From NCBI RefSeq assembly GCF_900113285.1, contig NZ_FOOT01000007.1, positions 1-64,000 on the forward strand: a DNA stretch of 64,000 nucleotides, in the 5' to 3' direction. This DNA comes from Pontibacter chinhatensis. GTDB taxonomy: Bacteria > Bacteroidota > Bacteroidia > Cytophagales > Hymenobacteraceae. Under the pieces are notes generated by a model that was not told the DNA's origin, did not search any database, and saw only the letters and a list, made by a program, of their open reading frames with translations. The translations under genes and the position numbers were made by a program. Positions 1-7,955 of the stretch are shown here, piece after piece. Numbering within the stretch: the stretch's first letter is position 1; every line of letters begins with the position of its first letter.

Positions 1-71
1 CCGAACAGAGCCGTTAAGCCCGGGAGCGCCGATGGTACTGGGTTCACCCCCGGGAGAGTAGGTGGCCGCCA
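1..71 (+). rRNA. rrf: 5S ribosomal RNA, 3' part
   Basis: The first 70 bases match the 3' half of a bacterial 5S rRNA: the CCGAACAG loop, GTTAAGCCCGG, GCGCCGATGGTACTG and the closing GGGAGAGTAGGTGGCCGCC. The 5' half lies outside the window, so the window starts inside an rRNA operon read on the + strand. A strong terminator follows within 15 bases, so no tRNA follows the 5S gene. Confidence 0.95.
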
Positions 72-83
72 ACCCCAACACAC

Positions 84-120
84 AAGGGGCAGCAGACAAA
101 CGTCCGCTGCCCCTTTTTTT
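84..120 (+). terminator. rRNA operon terminator
   Basis: GGGGCAGC pairs with GCTGCCCC across a 12-base loop and is followed by a run of T. It sits directly after the 5S rRNA and ends the rRNA operon. Confidence 0.9.
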
Positions 121-466
121 GTGCCCCTGCCCTGAGCGCCGCCAACCCAAAGGCGCCTGCTACACTTGGCTGCTCTTTATCCACGGTTGCCAATCCTTCA
201 ACATCAATGCCTCCTTTATACTTTGGAGCTGGGTATCAACGCAAGCTTTCTATCGCACCTGTAACTGGCTGACCTTAGAAGTAGCAAGCTAGGTATGCAT
301 GTCGGAGTTCATCACCTGTAAATTCTATGATACTCAATTCGTACAAATACTTGATTCTTGCCATTGGAATGTTCTTAACTGCCTTTCTTCGCCAACACTG
401 AGCAGGAAATGTTAGTATAGCTTTGGAGCTTATTGTTTTTTCTTCTGCTCCTCTTTAAATTGAGCT
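121..466. other. Spacer without a recognised gene
   Basis: No convincing gene is visible between the rRNA terminator and the BatA-like gene. A short open frame over the 5S end and terminator is not coding. One TATACTT heptamer lies at 217-223. The promoter of the downstream operon should be here, but I cannot place it with confidence. Confidence 0.6.
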
Positions 467-2473
467 ATGGCGTTTCTCTACCCTTCCTTCCTGTTTGCTC
501 TTGCGGCTGTGGCAGTGCCCATCATACTTCATCTGGTGCAGCTAAGGCGTGCCAAAAGGGTGATGTTTAGTAATGTCAGGTTTATACAGGCCTCCAAGGA
601 TCTAACTGCCAGCCAGCGCAACCTAAAGGAACTCCTGATTCTGCTTTGCCGGATACTCTTCATCGTTTTTCTTGTGCTGGCATTTGCGCAGCCCTTCTTA
701 CCAGCAGCAGATGTTGCCGCTCCCGGTGATAGTTCGGATGTAGCTATAGTCGTGGATAACTCCTATAGTATGCAGAACCTCCAGGCTAATGAGAACCTGG
801 CGCTGCTGAATGTAGCGACAGATAAAGCCAAAGCCATCACTGGCCTTTTTCCGGCTTCTACCTCATTTAGATTACAAACTTCTGATAACTTGAATCATGG
901 AGCACCTGTCGAGAAAGGGGAGGTTGCGGCTATACTTGACGGAATAGATATGTCAGCAAAAAGCTTTGCACCAGGCGCGGCCTTCCGGGTACAGCCATCG
1001 CATTTGTTTATACTTTCTGATTTTCAGAAGAATAATTTCTCACCCGCAGTACTAGATGCTGCTGACTCCGCCACCCAAGTACACTTAGTGCCCTTGGAGG
1101 CTGCCAGCACATCCAATATCACTATAGACTCGGTTTATCTAGAAGATGAATTCCTGCGGCCCGGCGCGGAGAACAGGTTGTTTGTGCTACTTTCGAACAC
1201 AGGGGACGAGGCAGTGGAGGACGTGCCCGTAAAATTGTATCTGCAGGATCAACAGGCAGCCGCCTTAAGTATAGATTTACCTGCAAATCAGGCTACACAG
1301 GCCGTAATGACATTCAAAATAACAGGTAGCAGCACGGTAAACGCGTATGTGCAGGTGGAGGATTACCCTGTAGACTTTGACAACACCTACTACTTTGTCC
1401 TGGCACCCTCTTCTCCCATCAGCATTGTAGAAGTTACTGATAATCCCCAGTCAGAATTAAGGCAGCTTTATCAGAGCGAACCCTTTTTCAAGTTTACCGC
1501 CTTCCGTACCAACTCCATTGATTATGCCTCTTTTGCCGCTGCCGATATCGTTATTTTGAACGGTATTCAATCCATGCCTGCGGCTTTAGCAGCAACAGCG
1601 GCTAACTATGTGAAGGAGGGAGGCACCTTAACCGTCATTCCACCCAATGGTAACGAAATCGGCGCCTATACCACACTATTCCAAAACCTGAATATACCTG
1701 CCTCCTTCACTGGTGCGGGTAAAAGCGGGGCTAAAACAACACTAGCCACACCCGATCCCAACAATCCTTTTTTCAGAAGTATCTTCTCTGATTTTAATGC
1801 GGAGATGCAAATGCCTGCCGCCTCCAGAAGTATAACCTGGAGCAGGGCTTCGGATGATATTTTAAAGTATAGAGGCGGCGCGCCTTTTCTCTCACGCTTT
1901 GACAGAGGGAGTGGAGCTGTTTTCCTGATGGCCGCTCCCCTGAACGAAGATTATAGCACGCTGCCAAATCACGCCCTGTTCGTGCCCGTTATGTATAGGT
2001 TGGCCATTGGAAGCTACAAACAGGTGCAGCAGCTAGCCTATACATTAGGCGGCGGAACGGTGCAGTTGCCCGCGCCAGCACATGTTAAGCGCGAAGGGGT
2101 GTATGAACTGGAAAAAGATACCATGGCCTTTATTCCGGAGCAGCAGGTGAGAGGGGGCCGTCTATACTTCAATGTACCGCCAGACATGAACGAGGCAGGG
2201 TTTTATACTTTGCAGCGGCAGGATTCAGTTCTGACGACGCTCGCCTTCAACTATGACAAGCAAGAATCCTACCTGCAGCAGTACAGCCCGGATGAGTTGC
2301 GCAGCCTGGTTGGGAAAGACCGATCAAACGTGCATGTTTATGACTACGGGGACGCTTTTTCTGTGAAGGGGGAGTTCGAAAAACGATATTTTGGCGTCAA
2401 GCTTTGGAAATATTGCCTAATATTGTGTCTGTTTTTCCTGATGGCCGAAATAGCACTTATTAGATTCCTCTAA
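467..2473 (+). CDS. BatA domain / VWA-like membrane protein
   Basis: The first 80 residues show the aerotolerance-regulator N-terminal (BatA) layout: a hydrophobic segment at about 5-25, a basic LRRAKR turn, and a second membrane segment at about 55-78. A von Willebrand A-like region follows, opening with DNSYSMQ at 97-103, close to a MIDAS DxSxS motif. The middle is a long extracytoplasmic region, and a last hydrophobic helix at about 649-667 anchors the C-terminus. Proteins of this family are common in Bacteroidota; Bat proteins have been linked to stress tolerance, but the role of this long form is not established. The stop is one base from the next start, so the two genes are almost certainly co-transcribed. 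The ATG at 467 has no clear Shine-Dalgarno. Confidence 0.85.
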   Translation: MAFLYPSFLFALAAVAVPIILHLVQLRRAKRVMFSNVRFIQASKDLTASQRNLKELLILLCRILFIVFLVLAFAQPFLPAADVAAPGDSSDVAIVVDNSYSMQNLQANENLALLNVATDKAKAITGLFPASTSFRLQTSDNLNHGAPVEKGEVAAILDGIDMSAKSFAPGAAFRVQPSHLFILSDFQKNNFSPAVLDAADSATQVHLVPLEAASTSNITIDSVYLEDEFLRPGAENRLFVLLSNTGDEAVEDVPVKLYLQDQQAAALSIDLPANQATQAVMTFKITGSSTVNAYVQVEDYPVDFDNTYYFVLAPSSPISIVEVTDNPQSELRQLYQSEPFFKFTAFRTNSIDYASFAAADIVILNGIQSMPAALAATAANYVKEGGTLTVIPPNGNEIGAYTTLFQNLNIPASFTGAGKSGAKTTLATPDPNNPFFRSIFSDFNAEMQMPAASRSITWSRASDDILKYRGGAPFLSRFDRGSGAVFLMAAPLNEDYSTLPNHALFVPVMYRLAIGSYKQVQQLAYTLGGGTVQLPAPAHVKREGVYELEKDTMAFIPEQQVRGGRLYFNVPPDMNEAGFYTLQRQDSVLTTLAFNYDKQESYLQQYSPDELRSLVGKDRSNVHVYDYGDAFSVKGEFEKRYFGVKLWKYCLILCLFFLMAEIALIRFL

Positions 2474-2474
2474 C

Positions 2475-3734
2475 ATGAAAGTTCTTCTTCAAGCAGCAAC
2501 CATTTACAACCTCAACTCTGAGTATCACCTTCAGCAACAGAACATCCTCATCGAGCAGGGCATAATTACCTACATTGGCCCGGAGGCAAAGGAAGCAGAC
2601 AAAACTGTAGCCGCAAACGGGCTTTGCGTGTCAGCGGGGTGGGTAGATTTGCAGGCATTTTCCGGTGAGCCCGGCTTGGAGCACAAAGAAGATCTGGAGA
2701 GCCTGGCATTGGCAGCGGCAGCGGGTGGTTTTACAGAGGTATTGCTGTTGCCTAACACCGAGCCTGTCGTGCAGACGAAAGGAGCTATCAACTACATTAA
2801 AAGCAAAAGCCACGCCCTGCCTGTCACGCTGCTGCCTGCCGCCGCCATCACGGTGAACGCAGAAGGCAAAGACCTGACCGAAATGATTGACCTGCACCAG
2901 TCCGGGGCGGTTGCTTTTACGGATGGCACGAGCCCTTTGCAGGGAGCAGACGTGCTGCTGAAGGCGCTGCAGTACATGCAGCCTTTTAACGCTCTGCTGC
3001 TGAACCGCCCGGAGCACAAGCGCCTTACCGAGAATGGGCAGATGCACGAAGGCGAGGCCAGTACCCGTTTGGGCATGAAGGGCATTCCGGCACTGGCAGA
3101 GGAAGTGACCGTAGTGCGTGACCTGCAGCTGCTGCGCTATGCGGGTGGCAAAATGCACTTCTCGCTTATCTCTACCGCCGCTGCTGTGGAGGCTATCCGG
3201 AAAGCGAAGGCCGAAGGATTGCAGGTGACCTGTGATGTGGCCAGTTACCAGGTGGCGTTTACCGACGAAACCATCGAGCCGTTCGACACCAACTATAAAG
3301 TAACACCGCCCTTCCGTAGCGAGGCCGATGCGGTGGCCATAAAAGAGGGCTTGCTGGACGGCACCATTGATGCCATGGTATCAGCACACATGCCCCAAGA
3401 CGTAGAAGCCAAGAAACTGGAGTTTGATCTGGCCGAGTTTGGCATTATCAACCTGGAAACAGCCTTTGCTGTGGCAAATACAAGTATGCAGCTGCCCCTG
3501 GAAACGCTTATCGAAAAGTTAACGACTAACCCACGGCGTATACTCGGTTTGCCGGAGGCTACCCTTAAGGTAGGGGAGGCCGCAAAACTTACCCTTTTCG
3601 CTCCGGAGCAAGTATGGGTGCCTGCAGTGGAGCAAAGCAAATCGAAGTCGCATAACAGCCCTTTCTTTGGGCGCGAGCTAAAGGGCAAGGTGCTGGGAAC
3701 AATTCATAAGGGGCAGCTGGTTCTCAACGATTAA
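2475..3734 (+). CDS. Dihydroorotase-like protein, probably non-catalytic
   Basis: The 419-residue protein has the length and layout of class I dihydroorotase: an N-terminal amidohydrolase sandwich, LPNTEP, and GxMxEGxxSxxLGxxGIP. The metal site is missing. The HxH normally after the first strand reads DLQAF (58-62). The HCEDH-type segment reads NRPEHK, the second-half HIxH segment reads HFSLIST, and the TPHH-type segment reads DVASYQ. The catalytic Asp of the S/T-D-H motif is Ala (SAHMPQ, about 303-308). True dihydroorotase closes carbamoyl aspartate in pyrimidine synthesis; this copy should not. By analogy with non-catalytic PyrC partners of aspartate transcarbamoylase elsewhere, a structural role is possible, but that is inference. 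It lies one base after the BatA-like gene, with DUF4199 genes following. Confidence 0.85.
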   Translation: MKVLLQAATIYNLNSEYHLQQQNILIEQGIITYIGPEAKEADKTVAANGLCVSAGWVDLQAFSGEPGLEHKEDLESLALAAAAGGFTEVLLLPNTEPVVQTKGAINYIKSKSHALPVTLLPAAAITVNAEGKDLTEMIDLHQSGAVAFTDGTSPLQGADVLLKALQYMQPFNALLLNRPEHKRLTENGQMHEGEASTRLGMKGIPALAEEVTVVRDLQLLRYAGGKMHFSLISTAAAVEAIRKAKAEGLQVTCDVASYQVAFTDETIEPFDTNYKVTPPFRSEADAVAIKEGLLDGTIDAMVSAHMPQDVEAKKLEFDLAEFGIINLETAFAVANTSMQLPLETLIEKLTTNPRRILGLPEATLKVGEAAKLTLFAPEQVWVPAVEQSKSKSHNSPFFGRELKGKVLGTIHKGQLVLND

Positions 3735-3797
3735 TTTTAATATATTTATACTTATATTAGAAGGCTTAAAAGCAGGTTTGGCCCGGAAGCGAAGACT

Positions 3798-4307
3798 ATG
3801 TTTAATCAAACTATTGTGCGGATAGGGGTACGCTATGGCGTACTGGGCGGGCTTGTTTGCTTTGCTTTGGTAGCCATCTTATACTTTGTGGGCTACAATC
3901 CTTTCGGGGATGTGGGGCGCATTTCTTACCTGCCTATCCCGTTCTTCGTCTTTATGGCTATCCGAAACTACAAAAAGTATGTGGAGTCGGATCTTACCTT
4001 TGGCAAGGGGTTTAGGGTGGGGCTGGCCGTGGCGTTTTATACAGCGCTGACCTCGGCCTTGCTGGTGCTGGCCCTTATCTACCTGATTGGTCCGGAGATA
4101 CTGCAGAACCATATTGCCGAGATGCGGGCTATCCTGGAGGAGACGCGCGAGCAGCAGGTACAGATATTAGGTGAGAAGTCATACAACCAGGTGTATGAGG
4201 GACTTGGCGAATTAACCCCGACGTGGCAGGCAGCAGATTTCTTTTTGTGGAGGTTGATAGTGGGTAGCATTTTTGCGCTGGTGGCAGCCGTATTTTTCAG
4301 AAAATAA
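3798..4307 (+). CDS. DUF4199 family membrane protein
   Basis: The 169-residue protein has four hydrophobic segments, at about 12-32, 42-54, 75-97 and 150-166. A polar, Glu/Gln-rich stretch (EMRAILEETREQQVQ) lies between the third and fourth. This is the DUF4199 pattern found in Bacteroidota; function unknown. A second, related gene follows 16 bases later, and glycosyltransferases come next. A link to envelope or lipid-linked sugar work is plausible from position only. The spacer before it (3735-3797) contains an A/T-rich stretch that may hold a secondary promoter. Confidence 0.8.
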   Translation: MFNQTIVRIGVRYGVLGGLVCFALVAILYFVGYNPFGDVGRISYLPIPFFVFMAIRNYKKYVESDLTFGKGFRVGLAVAFYTALTSALLVLALIYLIGPEILQNHIAEMRAILEETREQQVQILGEKSYNQVYEGLGELTPTWQAADFFLWRLIVGSIFALVAAVFFRK

Positions 4308-4323
4308 CTACAACTAAACTCAT

Positions 4324-4851
4324 ATGACAACCATGACTGAAAAACAACCTTCCGTAGGAGCTGCTGCCTTAAAGTGGGGCTTCATCTTTGGCCTTATTGG
4401 CGTCGTGTATACACTGGTGCTGATGGTGGCAGACCTGATGATGAACCCGTGGCTCTCCAGCCTGACGTACCTTATAGTTGCTGCGGGCATTGCAGTGGCC
4501 ATGAAGAACTACAGGGAAGAGAACAATGGTTTTATGTCCTATGGGCAGGGTTTGGGTATCGGCGCTATCGTGTCGTTTCTATTTGGCCTGGTGACAGGGA
4601 TATTCTCCTGGGTGTACACCAACTTTATTGACACGGAGTACATGAGCCGTATGATGGAGAAACAGCGCGTGCAGATGCTGGAGCAGGGCCTGACCGACGA
4701 GCAGATCGACGCAGCCATGGCCCTTACTGAAAACTTCAAGGGACCACTTACGGCGATATTCGGCTCAGCGATCGTTATGCTGATTATTGGTTTTATCTTG
4801 TCGCTGATTATCGCTGCCATCATGAAGCGAACACGACCGGAGTTTGAATAA
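4324..4851 (+). CDS. DUF4199 family membrane protein, second copy
   Basis: This 175-residue protein shares the layout of the preceding gene: paired N-terminal membrane segments, a FMSYGQGLGIG segment before helix three, a cytoplasmic EKQRVQMLEQGLTDEQID stretch, and a last long helix. The pair probably arose by tandem duplication; both are DUF4199, of unknown function. The ATG at 4324 is used here, and an in-frame ATG nine bases later is an equal alternative. The stop is four bases before the glycosyltransferase start, which supports one operon. Confidence 0.8.
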   Translation: MTTMTEKQPSVGAAALKWGFIFGLIGVVYTLVLMVADLMMNPWLSSLTYLIVAAGIAVAMKNYREENNGFMSYGQGLGIGAIVSFLFGLVTGIFSWVYTNFIDTEYMSRMMEKQRVQMLEQGLTDEQIDAAMALTENFKGPLTAIFGSAIVMLIIGFILSLIIAAIMKRTRPEFE

Positions 4852-4855
4852 ATAG

Positions 4856-5830
4856 ATGCAATACGCTTATGATATTTCGGTAGTAGTTCCCCTCTTTAAC
4901 GAGGAGGAGTCGCTGCCAGAGCTCGTGCGCTGGATCAGAAGGGTGATGCATGCGCACGAGTTTTCTTATGAGGTTATACTGGTGGACGACGGCAGCACCG
5001 ACCGCTCCTGGGACGTGATAAACGACCTGAGCGAGGAGGACAAGGCCGTAAAGGGCATCAGCTTTAACAGAAATTACGGCAAGTCTGCCGCGCTGAACGA
5101 GGGCTTCCGCCGCTGCGAGGGCGAGGTGGTGATTACCATGGACGCCGACCTGCAGGACAGCCCGGAGGAGATTCCGGCGCTCTACGACATGATCAAGAAC
5201 CAGAAGTATGACCTGGTGAGCGGCTGGAAAAAGAAGCGCTTCGATCCTCTGAGCAAAACCATCCCCACAAAGTTATTTAATGCTGCCACGCGCAAGCTGT
5301 CGGGCATACAGCTGCACGACTTTAACTGCGGCCTGAAAGCTTACCGGCAACTGCTGGTGAAAAGTATAGAAGTGCACGGCGAGATGCACCGCTACATACC
5401 CGTTATCGCCAAGTGGAACGGGTTCACCAGAATTGGCGAGAAGGTGGTGCAGCACCAGGAGCGCAAGTATGGCACCACCAAGTTTGGGCTGGAGCGCTTT
5501 GTCTACGGCTTCCTGGACTTGCTTTCGATTACCTTTGTGTCCCGCTTTAAAAAGCGCCCGATGCACTTCTTTGGCTCCTTTGGCACGCTTATGTTCGTGG
5601 TGGGTTTGGGCATCACCCTGTGGCTGATTGTGCAGAAACTATTTGGCCTCTACTCCGGAGGCCGTGTGCGCGACATCGTGGACCAGCCGCTGTTTTTCCT
5701 GGCGCTGGTGGCCGTTATATTGGGGGTGCAGCTCTTTTTGGCCGGGTTCCTGGCCGAGATGATTTCCATTTCCTCCAGCAGGCGCAACGAATACCTCATT
5801 CGGGACAGGGTAGGGGCTATCAAAAAGTAA
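4856..5830 (+). CDS. Family 2 glycosyltransferase with C-terminal membrane helices
   Basis: The N-terminus is a GT-A fold of the GT2 family: VVVPLFNEEESLPELV at about 8-24, VDDGSTD, and the DXD-type MDADLQDSPEE. Two strong C-terminal hydrophobic segments follow, as in the DPM1/GtrB/ArnC-like group, which load a sugar from a nucleotide donor onto polyprenyl phosphate at the inner membrane. The GERKYGTTKFG-like stretch (HQERKYGTTKFG) is typical of that group. The exact sugar cannot be read from sequence. The stop is immediately followed by the next start (5831), so it is coupled to the GT4 gene. Confidence 0.85.
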   Translation: MQYAYDISVVVPLFNEEESLPELVRWIRRVMHAHEFSYEVILVDDGSTDRSWDVINDLSEEDKAVKGISFNRNYGKSAALNEGFRRCEGEVVITMDADLQDSPEEIPALYDMIKNQKYDLVSGWKKKRFDPLSKTIPTKLFNAATRKLSGIQLHDFNCGLKAYRQLLVKSIEVHGEMHRYIPVIAKWNGFTRIGEKVVQHQERKYGTTKFGLERFVYGFLDLLSITFVSRFKKRPMHFFGSFGTLMFVVGLGITLWLIVQKLFGLYSGGRVRDIVDQPLFFLALVAVILGVQLFLAGFLAEMISISSSRRNEYLIRDRVGAIKK

Positions 5831-6979
5831 ATGGCAAAGCGGGTAACCATAGTGGGGCCAGCGCACCCCTTGCGGGGCGGAGGCATGGCTACCTTTAACG
5901 AGCGGTTGGCCTACGCCTTTCAGGAGGCTGGCTGTGAGGTGGAGATCGTTACTTTTAGCCTGCAATACCCCTCTTTCCTTTTTCCTGGCAAGAGCCAGTA
6001 TACTTCGGAGCCCGCGCCTCCTGGCCTTAGTATAAAAGTGCTCATCAACTCTGTTAACCCGCTGAGTTGGTGGCGCACCGGCTGGTACATCAAAAAACAG
6101 AAGCCAGACCTGGTGGTGTTCCGCTATTGGCTGCCCTTTATGGGGCCGGCGCTGGGTACCATTGCCCGCATCATCCGCCGCAACAAGTATAGCCGCCTCC
6201 TGGCTATTACCGATAATGTGGTGCCGCACGAGAAACGCCCCGGCGATGTGCCCTTCACCAGGTATTTCCTCGCCTCCTGCCACGGCTTCGTCACCATGTC
6301 GCGTTCGGTGCAGCAGGACCTGGAGCGCTTTGAGCCCGCCAAACCCAGCGAGTACCTGCCGCACCCGCTGTATGATAATTTCGGAGAGGCCGAGACGAAG
6401 GCAGCTGCCTGTACTGCCCTGGGGCTTGATCCAACGTATAACTACCTCCTCTTTTTCGGCTTCATCCGCGCTTACAAAGGGCTGGATTTGCTCTTACAGG
6501 CCATGGCCGACCCACAGGTGCAGGAGCTGCAAAACCTGAAGCTGATTGTGGCAGGGGAGTTTTACGAAGACGCTTCGCCCTACCTTCAGCGCATCAAAGA
6601 ACTGCAGCTGCAGGACAAACTCATCCTTCGCACCGAGTTTATACCTAACGCGGAGGTGCGCCACTACTTCTGCGCTGCCGACCTGGTGGTGCAGCCTTAC
6701 AAGCACGCGACCCAGAGCGGGGTAACACAGGTGGCCTATCATTTTAACAAGCCGATGGTGGTAACGCGGGTAGGCGGCCTGTCGGAGCTTGTGCCTGACA
6801 GGGAGGTAGGCTATGTGGTAGAACCGCAGCCACAGGCCATCGCCGCGGCCATACAGCAGTTTTACACTTCCGGGCAGGCAGCCATACTTTCAGAGAACAT
6901 CACCAAGTATAAAAAGCGCTTCAGCTGGGACCGTTTTGTGAAGGCCATTTGGGAGCTGGCAGAGAAAGTGAAAGTATAA
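5831..6979 (+). CDS. Family 4 glycosyltransferase
   Basis: The 382-residue protein has the GT-B layout. The N-terminal half begins with an acceptor-binding glycine loop (GPAHPLRGGGMATFNERLA). The C-terminal half carries the nucleotide-sugar motif in QPYKHATQSGVTQVAYHFNKP followed by TRVGGLSELV, typical of glycosyl transferases group 1 (GT4). Donor and acceptor are unknown. It starts one base after the GT2 gene ends and closes this operon. The 188-base spacer after it holds four AAGTATA heptamers within about 75 bases and then an A/T-rich stretch before the next operon. Confidence 0.85.
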   Translation: MAKRVTIVGPAHPLRGGGMATFNERLAYAFQEAGCEVEIVTFSLQYPSFLFPGKSQYTSEPAPPGLSIKVLINSVNPLSWWRTGWYIKKQKPDLVVFRYWLPFMGPALGTIARIIRRNKYSRLLAITDNVVPHEKRPGDVPFTRYFLASCHGFVTMSRSVQQDLERFEPAKPSEYLPHPLYDNFGEAETKAAACTALGLDPTYNYLLFFGFIRAYKGLDLLLQAMADPQVQELQNLKLIVAGEFYEDASPYLQRIKELQLQDKLILRTEFIPNAEVRHYFCAADLVVQPYKHATQSGVTQVAYHFNKPMVVTRVGGLSELVPDREVGYVVEPQPQAIAAAIQQFYTSGQAAILSENITKYKKRFSWDRFVKAIWELAEKVKV

Positions 6980-7167
6980 GTATAGCTTTCCGCTTTTCTG
7001 CTGACAAAGTATAACGCCGGCTTCTCTGCAAGCCAAAGTATAGCGTGTAGATTGGGCGCTCTTATAAATAGGGATAACTGAAGAGGAAGTATGAAAAATG
7101 TGTTGGACGAAAATTGTCTAAACATTAAATATTACCTATTTTTATTTTTTATTGTGCCTGCTGACCT

Positions 7168-7911
7168 ATGCCAAAAATCTTACTCCCATACTTTCTTTCC
7201 ATATGCCTTATCGTTTGCGCCCCGGTGGCCAGGGCACAAACAGTAAAACAGGACAGCAGTTTTGTGCAGCAGGCAGTCGCTGAGTTGGCGCAAGTATACC
7301 AGGACAGTATCGGGCTGCAGAGCCACCTCTACTCAGGCGCCGAGTACACCAGCCTGGCCAAGCATTACATGGAGGGCCATCCATACTTTAAGACCAAATC
7401 CTTCGAGCCAGGGACCGTGCACTACGACGGCGTTGAGCTGCGTGACGTGCGCCTGATGTATGACGTGGAGCAGGATGAGTTGGCTATTATCTATCCCGGC
7501 ACCGGCTATATCATTAAGCTTGTGAAACAGTTGGTAACCGGCTTTGAGTTAGGGGGCGAAACGTTTCAGAAGCTGGCACTAGATAGTACGGCTTCGCCCT
7601 CCAAGGCAACATATTACAGCGTGCTGCACGATGGGCAGGTAAAGGTGCTCGCGCATCGCCGCAAAGTAGGGCAGGAGCGCGTGACGTCGAAAGGATTTGA
7701 AGGGGAGTACCGCGTGGAGGACAGGCATTACCTCTTTAAAGACGGAGCCTACCACACCATCAGCCGGAAACGCTCTCTGTTAGGCCTGCTGCAGGATGAG
7801 AGAAAGCAGCTAAACACCTTTATCCGGGAGAACAAACTCAAGTTCAGAAAGCAGCATAAAGAAGCCTCGTTTGTAAAGGTCGCCCGGCACTACGACTCCC
7901 TGAAACGATGA
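7168..7911 (+). CDS. Secreted protein of unknown function
   Basis: The 247-residue protein begins with a clear signal peptide ending ARA-Q at about residue 24. I recognise no domain in the mature part, which is mixed alpha/beta with a basic C-terminus (RKQHKEASFVKVARHYDSLKR). It opens the TonB receptor operon, and its TGA overlaps the possible upstream starts of that receptor gene. A periplasmic or surface role beside the receptor is inferred from context only. Confidence 0.75.
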   Translation: MPKILLPYFLSICLIVCAPVARAQTVKQDSSFVQQAVAELAQVYQDSIGLQSHLYSGAEYTSLAKHYMEGHPYFKTKSFEPGTVHYDGVELRDVRLMYDVEQDELAIIYPGTGYIIKLVKQLVTGFELGGETFQKLALDSTASPSKATYYSVLHDGQVKVLAHRRKVGQERVTSKGFEGEYRVEDRHYLFKDGAYHTISRKRSLLGLLQDERKQLNTFIRENKLKFRKQHKEASFVKVARHYDSLKR

Positions 7912-7955
7912 TGTGTTTGGCCGCGCCTTTGATTCACCCTCACCCACGAACAGCT

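Noticed and set aside
62..292. 76-residue open frame over the 5S rRNA end
   Set aside because: It overlaps the rRNA and its terminator, has no family resemblance and no plausible start context.
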